NCBI RefSeq assembly: GCF_000149955.1
Contig: NC_030997.1
Location: 124,001 to 188,000 of the forward strand
DNA length: 64,000 bases
Reading direction: 5' to 3'
Origin: Fusarium oxysporum f. sp. lycopersici 4287
Taxonomy: Eukaryota > Ascomycota > Sordariomycetes > Hypocreales > Nectriaceae
Shown: positions 21,057 through 31,223 of the stretch, piece by piece
Position numbering within the stretch: the stretch's first letter is position 1
Layout of the letters: every line of letters starts with the position of its first letter
Program-made: the position numbers and the translations under genes
Notes under the pieces: model-generated
The model's database searches: none
What the model was told of the DNA's origin: nothing
The model's input: the letters and a program-made list of their open reading frames with translations, nothing else

Positions 21057-21545
21057 TCACGCTGGATATCTCCTGGTATATCCAACCCCCCCGTGAACCG
21101 TGAACTGTCGCTTGTGCAACGTTGCCCTCGCCCTCCAACTAACACGGCGATGCTTTGAGGGTTTCGATCCGGACCGCGTGGCTTGTGCTGCCGCGGTTGG
21201 TGCAGCTCTCGCGGTTGGTGCAGCTCTCGCGGTTGGTGCAGCTCTCGCGGTTGGTGCAGCTCTCGTGGCAGCTGCAGTTCTCATGCCCGCTGCATAACCC
21301 GCGTTGAACATCATCGTTCCTCGTCTTGGTGTGATTCTATTGGTGAAGTGCCCGTGACGAAGCCTGCGTATCGCTGACCCCACAGTAAGAGGTCGATGCG
21401 TTGGGGCGTTAAATGCGAAGACTTGTGGTGGCGCACTTGGTCCCGTTGCTGCTGTAGGTCTTGGGGCCCATGCTGGTCCCGGGTACCATGTTTGTCTTGA
21501 GTCCTGTACCTGTACAATAGGCCGTGTGATATTTCCGAAACACAT
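21057..21545 (-). CDS. hypothetical small basic Ala/Arg-rich protein (162 aa)
   Basis: An intact ATG-to-stop reading frame beginning MCFGNITRPIVQVQDSRQTW, then Pro/Ala/Arg-rich with four perfect copies of a six-residue RAAPTA unit. No signal peptide, membrane segment or known domain. Short proteins with an MCFG start are, from memory, common as unknowns in Fusarium-type genomes, but I cannot verify this. The repeat biases composition and could keep a frame open by chance, so coding status is uncertain. The region 5' of it is duplicated upstream of the next small ORF. Confidence 0.35.
   Translation of the reverse strand: MCFGNITRPIVQVQDSRQTWYPGPAWAPRPTAATGPSAPPQVFAFNAPTHRPLTVGSAIRRLRHGHFTNRITPRRGTMMFNAGYAAGMRTAAATRAAPTARAAPTARAAPTARAAPTAAAQATRSGSKPSKHRRVSWRARATLHKRQFTVHGGVGYTRRYPA
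21193..21282. repeat. 18-bp tandem repeat, four perfect copies plus one decayed
   Basis: Unit GCGGTTGGTGCAGCTCTC, repeated exactly at 21193, 21211, 21229 and 21247, then a diverged fifth copy to 21282. The unit length is a multiple of three, so copy-number change would keep the minus-strand frame. Confidence 0.95.
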
Positions 21546-22012
21546 GATACAACTAAAACGTGGTTGGTGTTATGGGTTAAAAGGATGGTATCGGGTCTTG
21601 TACGGTAGAACTGGTTAACTGTATTGCAGGCTCGCACAGTTAGTTCTTTTTTTGGCACAGGTTTGCAACTGCGGGTGAGGGATGAGTTTACAAGGCTGCA
21701 GTTGCAGAGCCGATGGAAACATTGCCCATGAGTCAACGTGTCCTCTAGCTTCGATCTAAATCTTGAAAATAAACCTGTACGCAAAGTAGCCGCTGTCTGA
21801 TAGGATACAGTGTATGGACAATATTGGCGACGGCTTTGACTCGTTGAAGGGAAGAATGGTGGCAAGGAGGGGACTGGAGCATCTTATGTTCCCTTGGGGC
21901 CGGCAAAGGAAGCATAATCTAGGTTTGCTTATCAACTTTTACAGTACATTGATTGGTCAGGCATTGTAGTATTATGCCTAAGTTCTGAGCGAGATGTTTT
22001 ATTTGCAGTTGA

Positions 22013-22400
22013 GACCGGTGGCTGAGAGTTTATGTCACTAGACAGAACTTGGGAGGAAAGAGACGAATCCAAGAGGGCGGGGTTTACGTGCTTTTATGTT
22101 CAAACCTGCCACATCTCTTCTGTGACGATTATAGAGTTGTTCCTCGAAAGTATAATTCAACACAGCGACCTGTAATATAATGTCCATGACTAATAAAAGG
22201 CTTCGTTCCAGAGGGGCCGCGTCCCGCTATCCGAATGACAACTCGGAACTTTTAAGGTTCAGTATCGTAATCAAGCCACCAATTGCTTTAAAGGCCTGCT
22301 TCTCTCATAAGCCCATGCATCGGGGTGCAGAAACCGGATATCCGGAATCTTTGTCATCTCGGTTAAAAATAAACCCCTGTGTTCAATGAAGGATCGCATT
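22013..22400. repeat. diverged duplicated segment, copy A
   Basis: Aligns by eye with 23035-23480 in the same orientation. Shared blocks include CTGCCAC near the start, CCTCGAAAGTATAA against CCTCGAAAGCATAA, ACTCGGA, ATCAAGCCACCAATTG against ATCGAGCCACTAATTG, and CCGGATATCC against CAGGATATCC. It lies upstream (5') of the minus-strand ORF at 21057-21545. The rest of the spacer 21546-22452 holds no recognised gene. Confidence 0.75.
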
Positions 22401-22452
22401 GCGACGACAGCACCAGAAACTCTGTAGACCTGGAGCAAAAGGATCAGAGGAC

Positions 22453-22743
22453 TTAGAACGGTGCCTGCTTTCCTTGAGAAGCTTGGGCTCTCAGAAGCTT
22501 CTTTCTTCCATTCTCCTCTCGTCGGTCCTGGTCTTTCAGAAATTTCTTTCTCGCTTTCTCTTGCCGATGATGTTCTTTCTGAAGTTTCAGTCTTGCTTTC
22601 TCTTCTTGAACAGCATGACGCCTGTGGATTTTCTTTCCCCCTTTCGCTGCTCGCCTTTCCAGGGCTTGGTCAAGTTTCCTTCTTGCTGTCTCTTCATCAG
22701 CGGTCGTTAGGCGTATGAACAGATGCCTGATAGAACTGAACAT
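22453..22743 (-). CDS. small basic coiled-coil protein with 15-residue repeats (96 aa)
   Basis: ATG at 22743 gives MFSSIRHLFIRLTTAD, then four imperfect repeats of about 15 residues: EETARRKLDQALERR, EEKARLKLQKEHHRQ, QEKARKKFLKDQDRR and EENGRKKLLRAQ. The product is strongly charged, about one third Lys/Arg, and should form a long amphipathic helix. No known domain, signal peptide or partner. A longer frame upstream lacks an ATG. The regular repeat and intact frame support coding, but I cannot ex­clude a chance ORF. It shares its 5' flank with the ORF at 21057-21545. Confidence 0.45.
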   Translation of the reverse strand: MFSSIRHLFIRLTTADEETARRKLDQALERRAAKGGKKIHRRHAVQEEKARLKLQKEHHRQEKARKKFLKDQDRREENGRKKLLRAQASQGKQAPF

Positions 22744-23034
22744 GGCTGACGCTGTGGAGATGGCAGATAGTATCGGTTGTTTGTGCGGCAGATGATCTTT
22801 GGCCGCTAGTCTTGTATCGCTCAACGGTCCAGATGGGATGTGTAACTGTAGGATATATTTAAGTTACAGTTGTGCGGCCAAGGAGGCATTGAGTATTGCC
22901 TACATGTGCAGATGTCTCTTGCGTTCGATCATCGGCCCCGCAGATTTCTTTCAGCCACTTATGACCTTGAATTTACAGCAGTAGCAGTAGCAGTAAGAGG
23001 GAATAAAATAGATGTGAAGATGTTGGCGATGGCT

Positions 23035-23480
23035 ATACCTGGTGGGTGAGAGGGATGCTGTTCAGGAAGGAAAGAATCGAGCAGGAATGGGGCTTTATAT
23101 GCTTCTTTGCTTAAGCTTGCCACCTTCCCTTCATCAGACTGTAGAGCTATACCTCGAAAGCATAACTTAAAGCCCCTGCATGTTATCTGATGTCCTTAAT
23201 CATTACAAATAGGCTTTTTCTTGATGTCAGCCCGACAAGTAAGAGGTCACATGTAAATTCAGTGATAAACCTTCATTGCGGGAAGGCCGAGCTTTTACTT
23301 TACTGATGATGACTCGGAGGCTTCAGCCTTCAAACTCGTGATCGAGCCACTAATTGAAGCTAGCTGATCATTAACATGCACCTGATCCTATGGATTAAAG
23401 CTTGTTGTAGTATATTGGTCAATCCCTATGGGTGCTTGTCTGTGAGAACAGGATATCCTGGGGTTGAGTGCGGGAAGATA
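23035..23480. repeat. diverged duplicated segment, copy B
   Basis: Second copy of the segment at 22013-22400, with insertions, lying 5' of the small coiled-coil ORF. Both copies therefore sit in the promoter position of a short minus-strand ORF. Confidence 0.75.
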
Positions 23481-24335
23481 ACAATCAATTATAGTATGGG
23501 CATTGGGCCCGTTATCGGACTATGGTAAGTTGCAGACCACCTGGTATCCCCGTTGCACCCTGAAGCGATCACCGACATGCTTTGGCGCAAGCTAGTTCAA
23601 CAATTGCCAGCTTAGGTAGTATGCTTAAGTGGAAATAATGATTAAACAGAAATAACTGTTGGATGGACAGCCTTGTTGGTTATGATCCCAGTAGAGATCT
23701 TGGCAGATCTGCAAACAAAGGGGAGAGAATCCTGCTCCCCAATCTGCTTCATTCTCTGTACACTCCTTTGTAAACAATTGCTTGATCAGTATTTCAGACA
23801 TCTCGTCTTGTCATAATGAAGTCTCTCTAGGATATCGCCGTTGGTGGTCAAACCACCAGATTCTATGTTGACGATGTGTCAATTGAGTTTGCTTAACGGC
23901 GCTGTTGGAGAGAAAGTGGAACAGCACTTAGATAAGACAACCATCGGCCCTTTGATAGATATAGATGACATGACCAGTGCTAGCCCTGAACTCACATAAT
24001 CCAACTAACAGTCTCTTTTTTCCACGGAGGCTTCCACGGAAATATATCCACGGAACCAATTTGGCTTATGTATTGTGCATCCAACCAGCTTTGTTGTCAA
24101 TGCTTCTGGCTTACGGTTTCGCAGCCAATCAGACCAACGGAATCATGAACTCCAACTGTGCAGTGGTACCATTTATCCAGTAAATTGGAAATCGCCAGTT
24201 ATAAACAAGAGCCCGTATTTCTGAAGTTTATGTATATATACAGTTATTCTGGTCCTGAGAATGTGACCGATTATCTAACCCGCCCTTGATCTCAACTTAT
24301 CCTTGCTGATTCTCACCTTGGTCCCGTTATCAATA
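23481..24335. other. intergenic, MFS promoter
   Basis: No coding region recognised. Contains the upstream region of the monocarboxylate-type carrier, including a duplicated CCACGGA word around 24023-24056 (TTCCACGGAGGCTTCCACGGA, then CCACGGA again). Confidence 0.4.
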
Positions 24336-25583
24336 ATGTCAAAAGAAGTACCAAACTGGCCAATCGACGGCGGCCGTCGGGCCTGGCTCTCGACCTTTGG
24401 AGCCTGGTGGGCTATGTTCATTACCTTTGGCTGGGTCAATTCCCTCGGTGTCTTCCAATCATACTACGAACAAACCCTGCTTCCAGACTATTCCACCTCG
24501 TCCATTGCATGGATCGCATCAGTCCAACAATGTCTTACATACAGCATGGGTATCTTTCTCGGCAAAGTGTTTGACAACTACGGTCCACGATGGCTTCTCG
24601 TCGTTGGAGGTCTCGCGCAGGTGTTTGGTCTCATGATGACGTCTATATCGACAGAGTATTACCAAGTCTTTCTGTCACAGGCTATTTGCAGTGCCCTTGG
24701 TGCCAGTGCTGTTATGTACGGCACCGTTGGGGCGCTGGCGACCTGGTGGAAAAGTCGAAGGGCTACAGCGTATGGAATCGCCATCTCGGGTTCATCAATC
24801 GGTGGCGTCATTTTCCCGATCATGGTGAATCGCCTTATGCCTCGCGTTGGATTTGGTTGGACTATGCGAATTGTCGCATTCATCATTCTGCTTGGAGCTC
24901 TTTTCTCAATGGCGACAATTCGATCGAACAGAGCCCATGTACCAACAGCATTCAACATCCGGAGCTACATCACCCCGTTCAAGGACGTGAGATTCGCTCT
25001 TCTCTGCTTAGCCTTGACCCTTTTCGGCTTCGGGTTGTTCCTCCCATTTAACTTTATTCCTCTGGAAGGACAGTCAATCGGAATGTCGTGGGACTTATCT
25101 ATCTACTCAATCGTCATTCTCAACGCCCTTAGCATCTTTGGTCGTATTCTGCCAGGCTTCATCGCCGACAAGTTCGGGCGTTTCAACATGATGGTGATCT
25201 GCACAAGCATGTCAGCTATCCTGACTCTGGCTGTTTGGCTTCCCGGCAAGTCGAATGCAGCATTGCTCTGTTACTCGGCATTCTTTGGCTTCTTTTCCGG
25301 CTGCTACATCTCGTTGACTCCGGCTCTTGTCGTTGAGGTCTCACCACCTTCCCATATTGGCCATCGCACTGGCATCCTCTACTTCTGTATCTCTATCGGT
25401 GTCCTTGCTGGTAGTCCCATTGCGGGTGCACTTGTGGAGGCTAAAGATGGTGATTATACGTACCTCAAAGTGTTCTCTGGTATGACCATGTTAGGTGGAG
25501 CTATATCAATTGCCGTTCTTTGCCTCTACATCAAGCACCTTGCAAAGAAGAAAAAGGTGAAATCGCAGGAGCAGGAGGAGTAG
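24336..25583 (+). CDS. MFS monocarboxylate-porter-type transporter (415 aa)
   Basis: Single-exon carrier of the monocarboxylate porter family, about 12 membrane helices, presumably plasma membrane. Family features: IDGGRRAWLSTFGAWWAMFI at the N-terminus, GWVNSLGVFQSYYEQTLL, SSIAWIASVQ, then a central loop (FNIRSYITPFKDVRF), GRILPGFIADKFGRFN (a motif A-like loop) and SPPSHIGHRTGILYFCISIG. It ends in a basic tail (KKKKVKSQEQEE). Start is the first ATG (24336); the open frame upstream lacks an ATG. Fungal members move monocarboxylates, riboflavin or unknown acids, so the substrate is undefined. Convergent with the membrane protein gene at 25825. Confidence 0.9.
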   Translation: MSKEVPNWPIDGGRRAWLSTFGAWWAMFITFGWVNSLGVFQSYYEQTLLPDYSTSSIAWIASVQQCLTYSMGIFLGKVFDNYGPRWLLVVGGLAQVFGLMMTSISTEYYQVFLSQAICSALGASAVMYGTVGALATWWKSRRATAYGIAISGSSIGGVIFPIMVNRLMPRVGFGWTMRIVAFIILLGALFSMATIRSNRAHVPTAFNIRSYITPFKDVRFALLCLALTLFGFGLFLPFNFIPLEGQSIGMSWDLSIYSIVILNALSIFGRILPGFIADKFGRFNMMVICTSMSAILTLAVWLPGKSNAALLCYSAFFGFFSGCYISLTPALVVEVSPPSHIGHRTGILYFCISIGVLAGSPIAGALVEAKDGDYTYLKVFSGMTMLGGAISIAVLCLYIKHLAKKKKVKSQEQEE

Positions 25584-25824
25584 ATAAGCTTTCGGAGGAT
25601 TGGAGCGAAGGGAATTAGTTCGATTTGTTGATGTTCACATTGGTATTCTTGTAGACCTTGACCCTTCCATCAACTATTAATCACTCGATGGAGTGTACTC
25701 GAGCTTAGGCCAGTTAAAATTCTGAATTTGATAAAAGAATCTCATTTGCCTTGCCGAAAAGCAAATTGTATATAGTACGGAGATCACTATCTTCCTCCCC
25801 CTACTCTTGTATTCAAAGCGCTCC

Positions 25825-26757
25825 TCACTTGCTCAAAGACTCCATCTCGACACTTCCCAAGCTCTCGGCACAGACGTCTCGCCAATGGCGAATCCCCAGA
25901 TAAAGAAAGATCAGAAGTGTAATATACTCAGCAAGCAGACACATCAAAGCAAACGCAACCGCCGATCCTATAAGTGAATTCCATATGGTCGTTACGTTGT
26001 CAACAGTGAAAGCGCAAAGAAGTCCATAGACTGTTCGGAGGACAAGTGTCGGAATGCTTGCCAGAGTAAGCTGTATAAACTACGTCATGTCAGTATGCGA
26101 ACTATCCATAGGCAATGTGGAGAGGATGAACGCACAATGTGTCTCTCGGGAGAAATGCGGTGTTTTTGGGTATAGAGATGAAGTAACTCGACAGTCATCA
26201 GAGCAATGACCGCAGCAAGAGTGACATAGCCAGCTTGAGTCAAGTGTCTTGAGAGGTGTATACTAGAACCACTTAAAGCCCCTGCGACACAGAGGAGAGC
26301 AATAGCGGCAATGAATGCTAGGCGAATGATCTTCAAAAGGGCAAAAGCTCGTTTGTTCTCATCAAGACTCGATTTTATACTGCAAGATTAGCATATACCT
26401 TGTTGACGAGTGATGTTTGCTCACATCAAACGGATGAACCCAACCATGGAGATCATTAACGGAATGAGGCCGACATTGAGCAGCACTGTGGTCGCGATGA
26501 TAAGCCCGATACTAGTAGGGTCAGATTGACGGAGAATGGTTAAAATTCCACCAGCGAGACGAGCTAAAAGAGCCAGTTAGCATCATTACTCGAGACAGTA
26601 AAATGAGTCGCTTACCTAGGGAGAATGTGACAAGGGGGTATGAGGCAAGACGCAACCCATGTTTCCAATTGCTGATAAGAATAAACACAGCGATGGGCAA
26701 TACAAGCGCGTAGAACACGACTTGTGCGATGCCAACCGATGTATGTGGATTGATCAT
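25825..26757 (-). CDS. seven-helix-like membrane protein, DUF7702-type (259 aa)
   Basis: Exons 26757-26616, 26563-26425, 26379-26136 and 26079-25825, all in phase. About seven hydrophobic helices: VGIAQVVFYALVLPIAVFIL, a second segment through SYPLVTFSLARLAGG, IGLIIATTVLLNVGLIPLM, IIRLAFIAAIALLCVAGAL, GYVTLAAVIALMTVELL, LTLASIPTLVLRTVYGLL and a last one near VAFALMCLLAEYITLLIF. The layout fits a fungus-specific family of integral membrane proteins often filed under DUF7702; the name is from memory. Function unknown. The 452-bp intergenic region is shared with a divergent Zn2Cys6 regulator. Confidence 0.82.
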
Positions 26758-27210
26758 GATTGTAAGATATCGTCAAATAAAATTGTGGTGCAGTAGGAAA
26801 TGGATATTTATCAATTGAGACGAACATTCTACCTTTATAGTCATTTTTCATAGGGGCCCTGAGGCATACGGCATTTTCGCATAGCCATCAAGACTCGCGG
26901 GATGATACTCAAAAAGTGATAGCGCCATCTCTGCCGGAGATCGGCATCTCGACGAAACTCAGCCGCATCGTGGGACCCATTTCTCGCGCAATGATCCCGA
27001 AGATGGCTTAGCCTTGGCGCGAGCCCTACAACCGACCTCAGATCATTGGCCTGACTAGCCCTTCTAGCTTGATCCACTATTGAGGACTCCGTTATGGCAA
27101 TCATTCGGAGGGCAATTTGAACTCAGACGATGCAAATCTCGACAATCTCGGCAATACCACAATTTGAGGGGTCTTTCTACTGATCTCAGCTCCGAAGAAT
27201 ATTGTTCGGC
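26758..27210. promoter_or_regulatory. divergent promoter between membrane protein and regulator
   Basis: Shared 5' region. It contains CTCCG and CGGAG arms separated by 14 bases at 27087-27110, an everted CCG/CGG arrangement that could bind a zinc-cluster protein. This is weaker than the sites in the other two divergent promoters. Confidence 0.3.
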
Positions 27211-28873
27211 ATGGTTGGAGTGGCAGGGCGATCTAAAGCATGTCACACGTGCAGGCAGAGGAGAATCAGGGTACGTCGACCCACCATCCATGCGATTTAA
27301 GTCATGCGCCCTACGATTGACAGACCTGGAGCTGACTGGATGATCTTCTCAAAGTGTGGCGCTGAAAAGCCGAGTTGTAGTAACTGCCTCAAGTCTGGTC
27401 GACCCTGCGCTGGCTACCATAAAGCACAGGTCTTCATACCATCCCGTTACGCAAAGATAACCAATACTGGAGGAATAACTTTGGACGCACCTCTATCTCT
27501 GTCGCAGTGCAAGGCAAGCAAGCATCACTCATATGGACATCAAAGTCTACCGATAGCCACGCTTCCGATGTCGATATCAGCACGCAACGCGACCAGAGAT
27601 CAGTTCTTAGCCAATTTCATCAACCGTCAACTTCCATCTTGTATCCTCACCTCCGGTCACCTCAACGACCATCGGAAGTGGCTTCTTCGCCTACCCGACG
27701 TAGCAGTACTGACACCGGCCATGGAGTACGCTATCTTAGCACTCAGCACCGCGGCCTTTGACAAAGATGGCGCCCTTGGTGGTCAGAGCCTAAAGCTATA
27801 CACTAGAGGACTATACGAGCTACAAAAGGCCATTGACGACCCCAAAATGAGATCAGACGATCAAACCCTTGCAGCCTGCGTCTTACTGGGCATGTTTGAG
27901 TTCTCAGAATGTCCAGGTAGAACTGTCAGCGCATACATGCGGCATTATCAGGGGGCTATGGCTCTGTTGCAGCTTCGCGGACCCAAGCAGCACATCGGTG
28001 GACTGGCGCATGATGTCTTCCAAGTATTGAGGATGCATACTGTAAGCCGACTCATGTCATGGTCACACAGCTTCTGACTTTCACTAGGCTTTTCAAGGTC
28101 TGGGCCAAGGCCACGCAAGCCAACTAGCCAAGTCAGCATGGATGGAAGGACCATGGATCTCAAAATCAAAGACTATGCATGATCTACTTGTCGATATCTT
28201 TCTGCAGGTTCCCGGACTTCTCTCTGAGGTCAGAGCGGCTACATCTTTACAGCCCCGGCAGTCCTCGCTTACTGCCGGCCTCAAAACATTATCGGCATTA
28301 TTAGCTCTCAATAGTCAACTCAATGAATGGTTCGAGTCATACCAATACACTTACCCGACACTTTACTGGCCACAGCTATCAGTAGCTAGTAGCTCTACAG
28401 ACAAGGAGGAGCTAGGAAAACTCTACCCAGTGTCATTCCACTTTCCGTCCTACCATGTAGCGGAGACTATGATACTTTACTGGGCTGTACAGACCTTGAT
28501 ACATGCCAGTATTTGCTCCCTTTCCTCTAGATTACCATCTAGCGAGACGAAGGGCATCACAACCTTTGAGGGTGATAATCTGCCACTTAAGGACAACGAT
28601 GACATGTCTCTTGCCGACATACAACATATAGTCGAGACATCAGACTTCATGTTATGGCCAGAGACATCAGATCGCTACATCTGTCAGTCAGTGGAATATT
28701 TCTTCCAACAAGAGTTTCGTGGCATAGGCGCTGGCGTTGTTCTATCACCAATATTGGTGGTCAAAGCATGCCTATCCAGATCAGCACGGGACTTTTCTAG
28801 AGAAATTGCTTGGATCGACGAGACAATTGGGCGCATTCAGTATAATGGGGCGGGATTAGCGGCTTGTGTTTAG
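27211..28873 (+). CDS. Zn2Cys6 transcription factor (510 aa)
   Basis: Exons 27211-27270, 27355-28041 and 28088-28873 close in phase. Exon 1 codes MVGVAGRSKACHTCRQRRIR. After an 84-bp intron with a clear GCTGAC branch site and an AAAG acceptor, the cluster continues CGAEKPSCSNC...PC, giving the full C-x2-C-x6-C-x6-C-x2-C-x6-C. The intron splits the zinc cluster, as in the regulator at the left edge. The rest is the helical middle region typical of fungal C6 proteins (YAILALSTAAF, DQTLAACVLLGMFEF, MRHYQGAMALLQLRG). The open frame upstream of exon 2 (from 27304) is intronic and would lose half the cluster. Divergent from the seven-helix-like protein. Confidence 0.87.
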
Positions 28874-28913
28874 CTAATGATGTAATTTGACAAATCCCTC
28901 TGCTATCGCGTTC

Positions 28914-30514
28914 TCAAGAATCGCTCTCATCCTCCTCATCCCTCGGCTCCCATCGACCCATATGGTATAACAGCGCTTTGTTTTCTCCAAGAGGCATCTC
29001 ACCATAAAAGTGAGCTTCCATACCATAATTCACATCTTGGTAGTGTTCGAGACTCATATCGCGCTCATGTCTCTTCGTAGCAATGCTGGCATCCTTGCAA
29101 ATAACTCCGCTGTAAGAAACGCTACCCTCCATATGGAGGTCATCAAGGTCAACCCTAAGACCCTTCGGGGTCTCGCCTGATACGTTGGGGTGTTCGCGTA
29201 TCGCACTAAAGACAAAGCGCCAGTCGACGTCGGCTGGTCCTCGGCAGACGTTACCAGATACCTCGAGATGCTGCAGACTCTTGAAATGCAGAAGCCAGTG
29301 TGCAAGGGCTTGAGGGAAAATGTTGCCCTTTTGGGTCAGGTGAGTAAGCTCCGGGAAGTCATAGCTGGGCTTTCGAATTGGCCAGCAGAGAACACCCTTC
29401 CCGACATGATCTATGCCATAGGCGAAGTGCTGTATGCTGGAATGGCACTTGTCCAGTAAATCGTGACAGAAGTCGCCGGACTTGATCTTCATTTTCTCGG
29501 CATGCGAGTCCGACATAGCCCAAAGGTGTCTCTCAACGAGACCATTCTCACCAGAAGGGACCTCGGGAGAGATATGAAGGATCTTGAGCTTGCTGAAATC
29601 GAGCTCTTCCCAGCCGGGGATGTCCTTGCACTCGACATCACCGGTTATGAATAACTGGATGTTGAGATTTGGGATAGCAACGCCCGACGCTGCCAGGCAT
29701 GTAAAGACCATGGCGATGAGCTTGTCACCTGTGACAGCTGTAGCGTGCTTGCAATGGTACTCAACAGTAGGCTCAGAATTCTCGTCGCGGAGCTCAAATC
29801 TCGCCCATTCGTCTTCTTTATGGTCATGTCGAGGAAGCTGCCACGACATGCCGATGTCCTCCTTGCTGAGAGCGTCAAGATACTTGACCTGGCGAATCTT
29901 CTCACAATCATAGCTTAGAAGCTTCACCTTCTCAAGGCGGTCTCCCAAAGTCTTGAGAATTCCTGACCATGCTTGCTTAAGCTCACCCTCTGGATCTTCA
30001 AGCAATGCCTGCGTATCTCTAGCATCGTTCATATATGCATCATATGCGGACTTTAGCCCTTCAGGCCAAAAGAGCACAGATGAGTCCTGTGAACTGCGGA
30101 GCATCTTCTCATACGCTTTGTATGGAAGCGTCCAGCTGGGTGGTGTCGTGAACGTGACAGAATGCACATGACGAGCGACGCGAGAGAAGTCACCACGCTG
30201 AAGACTCGTGAGCGCAGCACGCGTAGGTTCCAGTACAATATTGCTGAATAGAATAGTGTTCAAGTCGTCGCACTCTGCGAATGTTCTATGCGCCAATCGC
30301 AGAGACTTCAGGTTCTGGTTTGTCTCTTTCTGTATTTTAATGTCCCTGGACAATGCGGTTAGCACTAAGCGGAAATACCATGTACTGGGTGTTCGTACGG
30401 GTACTCGGTGCTAAACGGAACATCATTGAAACACAGTTCTTTGACGATCTCAGCGAGAATTTCGATGGGCAGGCGGAGCAAGTTGCTCTCATTCTGTTGC
30501 AATTTAGAGGCCAT
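28914..30514 (-). CDS. F-box-like protein, tandem paralog 1 (514 aa)
   Basis: Exons 30514-30386 and 30329-28914 (intron GTACAT...ATACAG). The N-terminus has the F-box-like sequence LLRLPIEILAEIVKEL, followed after the splice by NLKSLRLAHRTFAE, the usual second half. The remainder is a leucine-rich, low-similarity body. It ends in an acidic tail (EPRDEEDESDS). Clearly related to the next gene: PPSWTLPYKAYEKML against PPSWKLPFETFEQIL, YSGVICKDASIATKRH against YRGVICQDSTIATERH, and PKGLRVDLDDL against PKGLSVEFESI. F-box proteins usually recruit substrates to SCF ubiquitin ligases; that role here is inferred from the motif only. Confidence 0.8.
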
Positions 30515-31223
30515 TGCTATCTTGAATCAGAGGTGAGTGAAACGTTATTCCAATTCAACAGTAACAGGAGAAGCTGTTATATAAAAAGATAGCTAGAGCC
30601 AACAGTAAAAGTTGAACATGGTTGAGCACGGAAATTGGACCCTCCCGCAAATAACGCTAATTGGGCGCTTTGGTGGGAATGGTGCGATGCTGCCTACAAA
30701 AGCCCCACTACAACTGAAAGACCCTTTCACACAAGTCAAACCAACAAGCCTCGGAGACTACCGCAATTGGAACTGATGAAAAATAAGAATGAATCTTCGA
30801 TAAAAAGTTTACAGAAGGTGAAAACGCCTTTTCTTTCTCGAATTCATAGACAAGCCAGAGTCGAATTGGCCATATCTGTTGGCTGTGAGATTAATTGCCA
30901 TGCTTGTAACATGGCGCTAACCTGTGAGTTTGAGTTGTTTGCCGTGGTTTACAGAGAATCACCACCTGGAGCCCACCTGATTCAGTGTGTATCGATAACC
31001 GCATCATCACTAACAAAGGTCTCAAATCAACCTGCCCTGTCGCTTGCCGACGTCTGAAACAAGTTTGTATCAAGTTGGCAGCATGTTGATACATATAAGC
31101 GACCTTAAAAAGACCATTTTGGAAGAGCTAGTACTGTATAAATCTTTTTAAGTTCTGAGTCTGTACTATTTTACCTATCCTCTACCTCTGCCATTTGTAA
31201 ACTCTGCTGTTTATGCATAGCTT
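30515..31223. other. intergenic, nothing recognised
   Basis: Spacer between the two F-box-like paralogs, containing the promoter of the left one. A plus-strand frame of 140 codons here begins without ATG and has no coding character. Confidence 0.5.

Noticed and set aside
21311..21865. Minus-strand 184-codon ORF
   Set aside because: Overlaps the start of the 162-codon ORF in another frame, with no domain, signal peptide or repeat. I could not support it.
30635..31057. Plus-strand 140-codon ORF between the F-box-like genes
   Set aside because: No ATG at its start, mixed composition and no recognisable segment.
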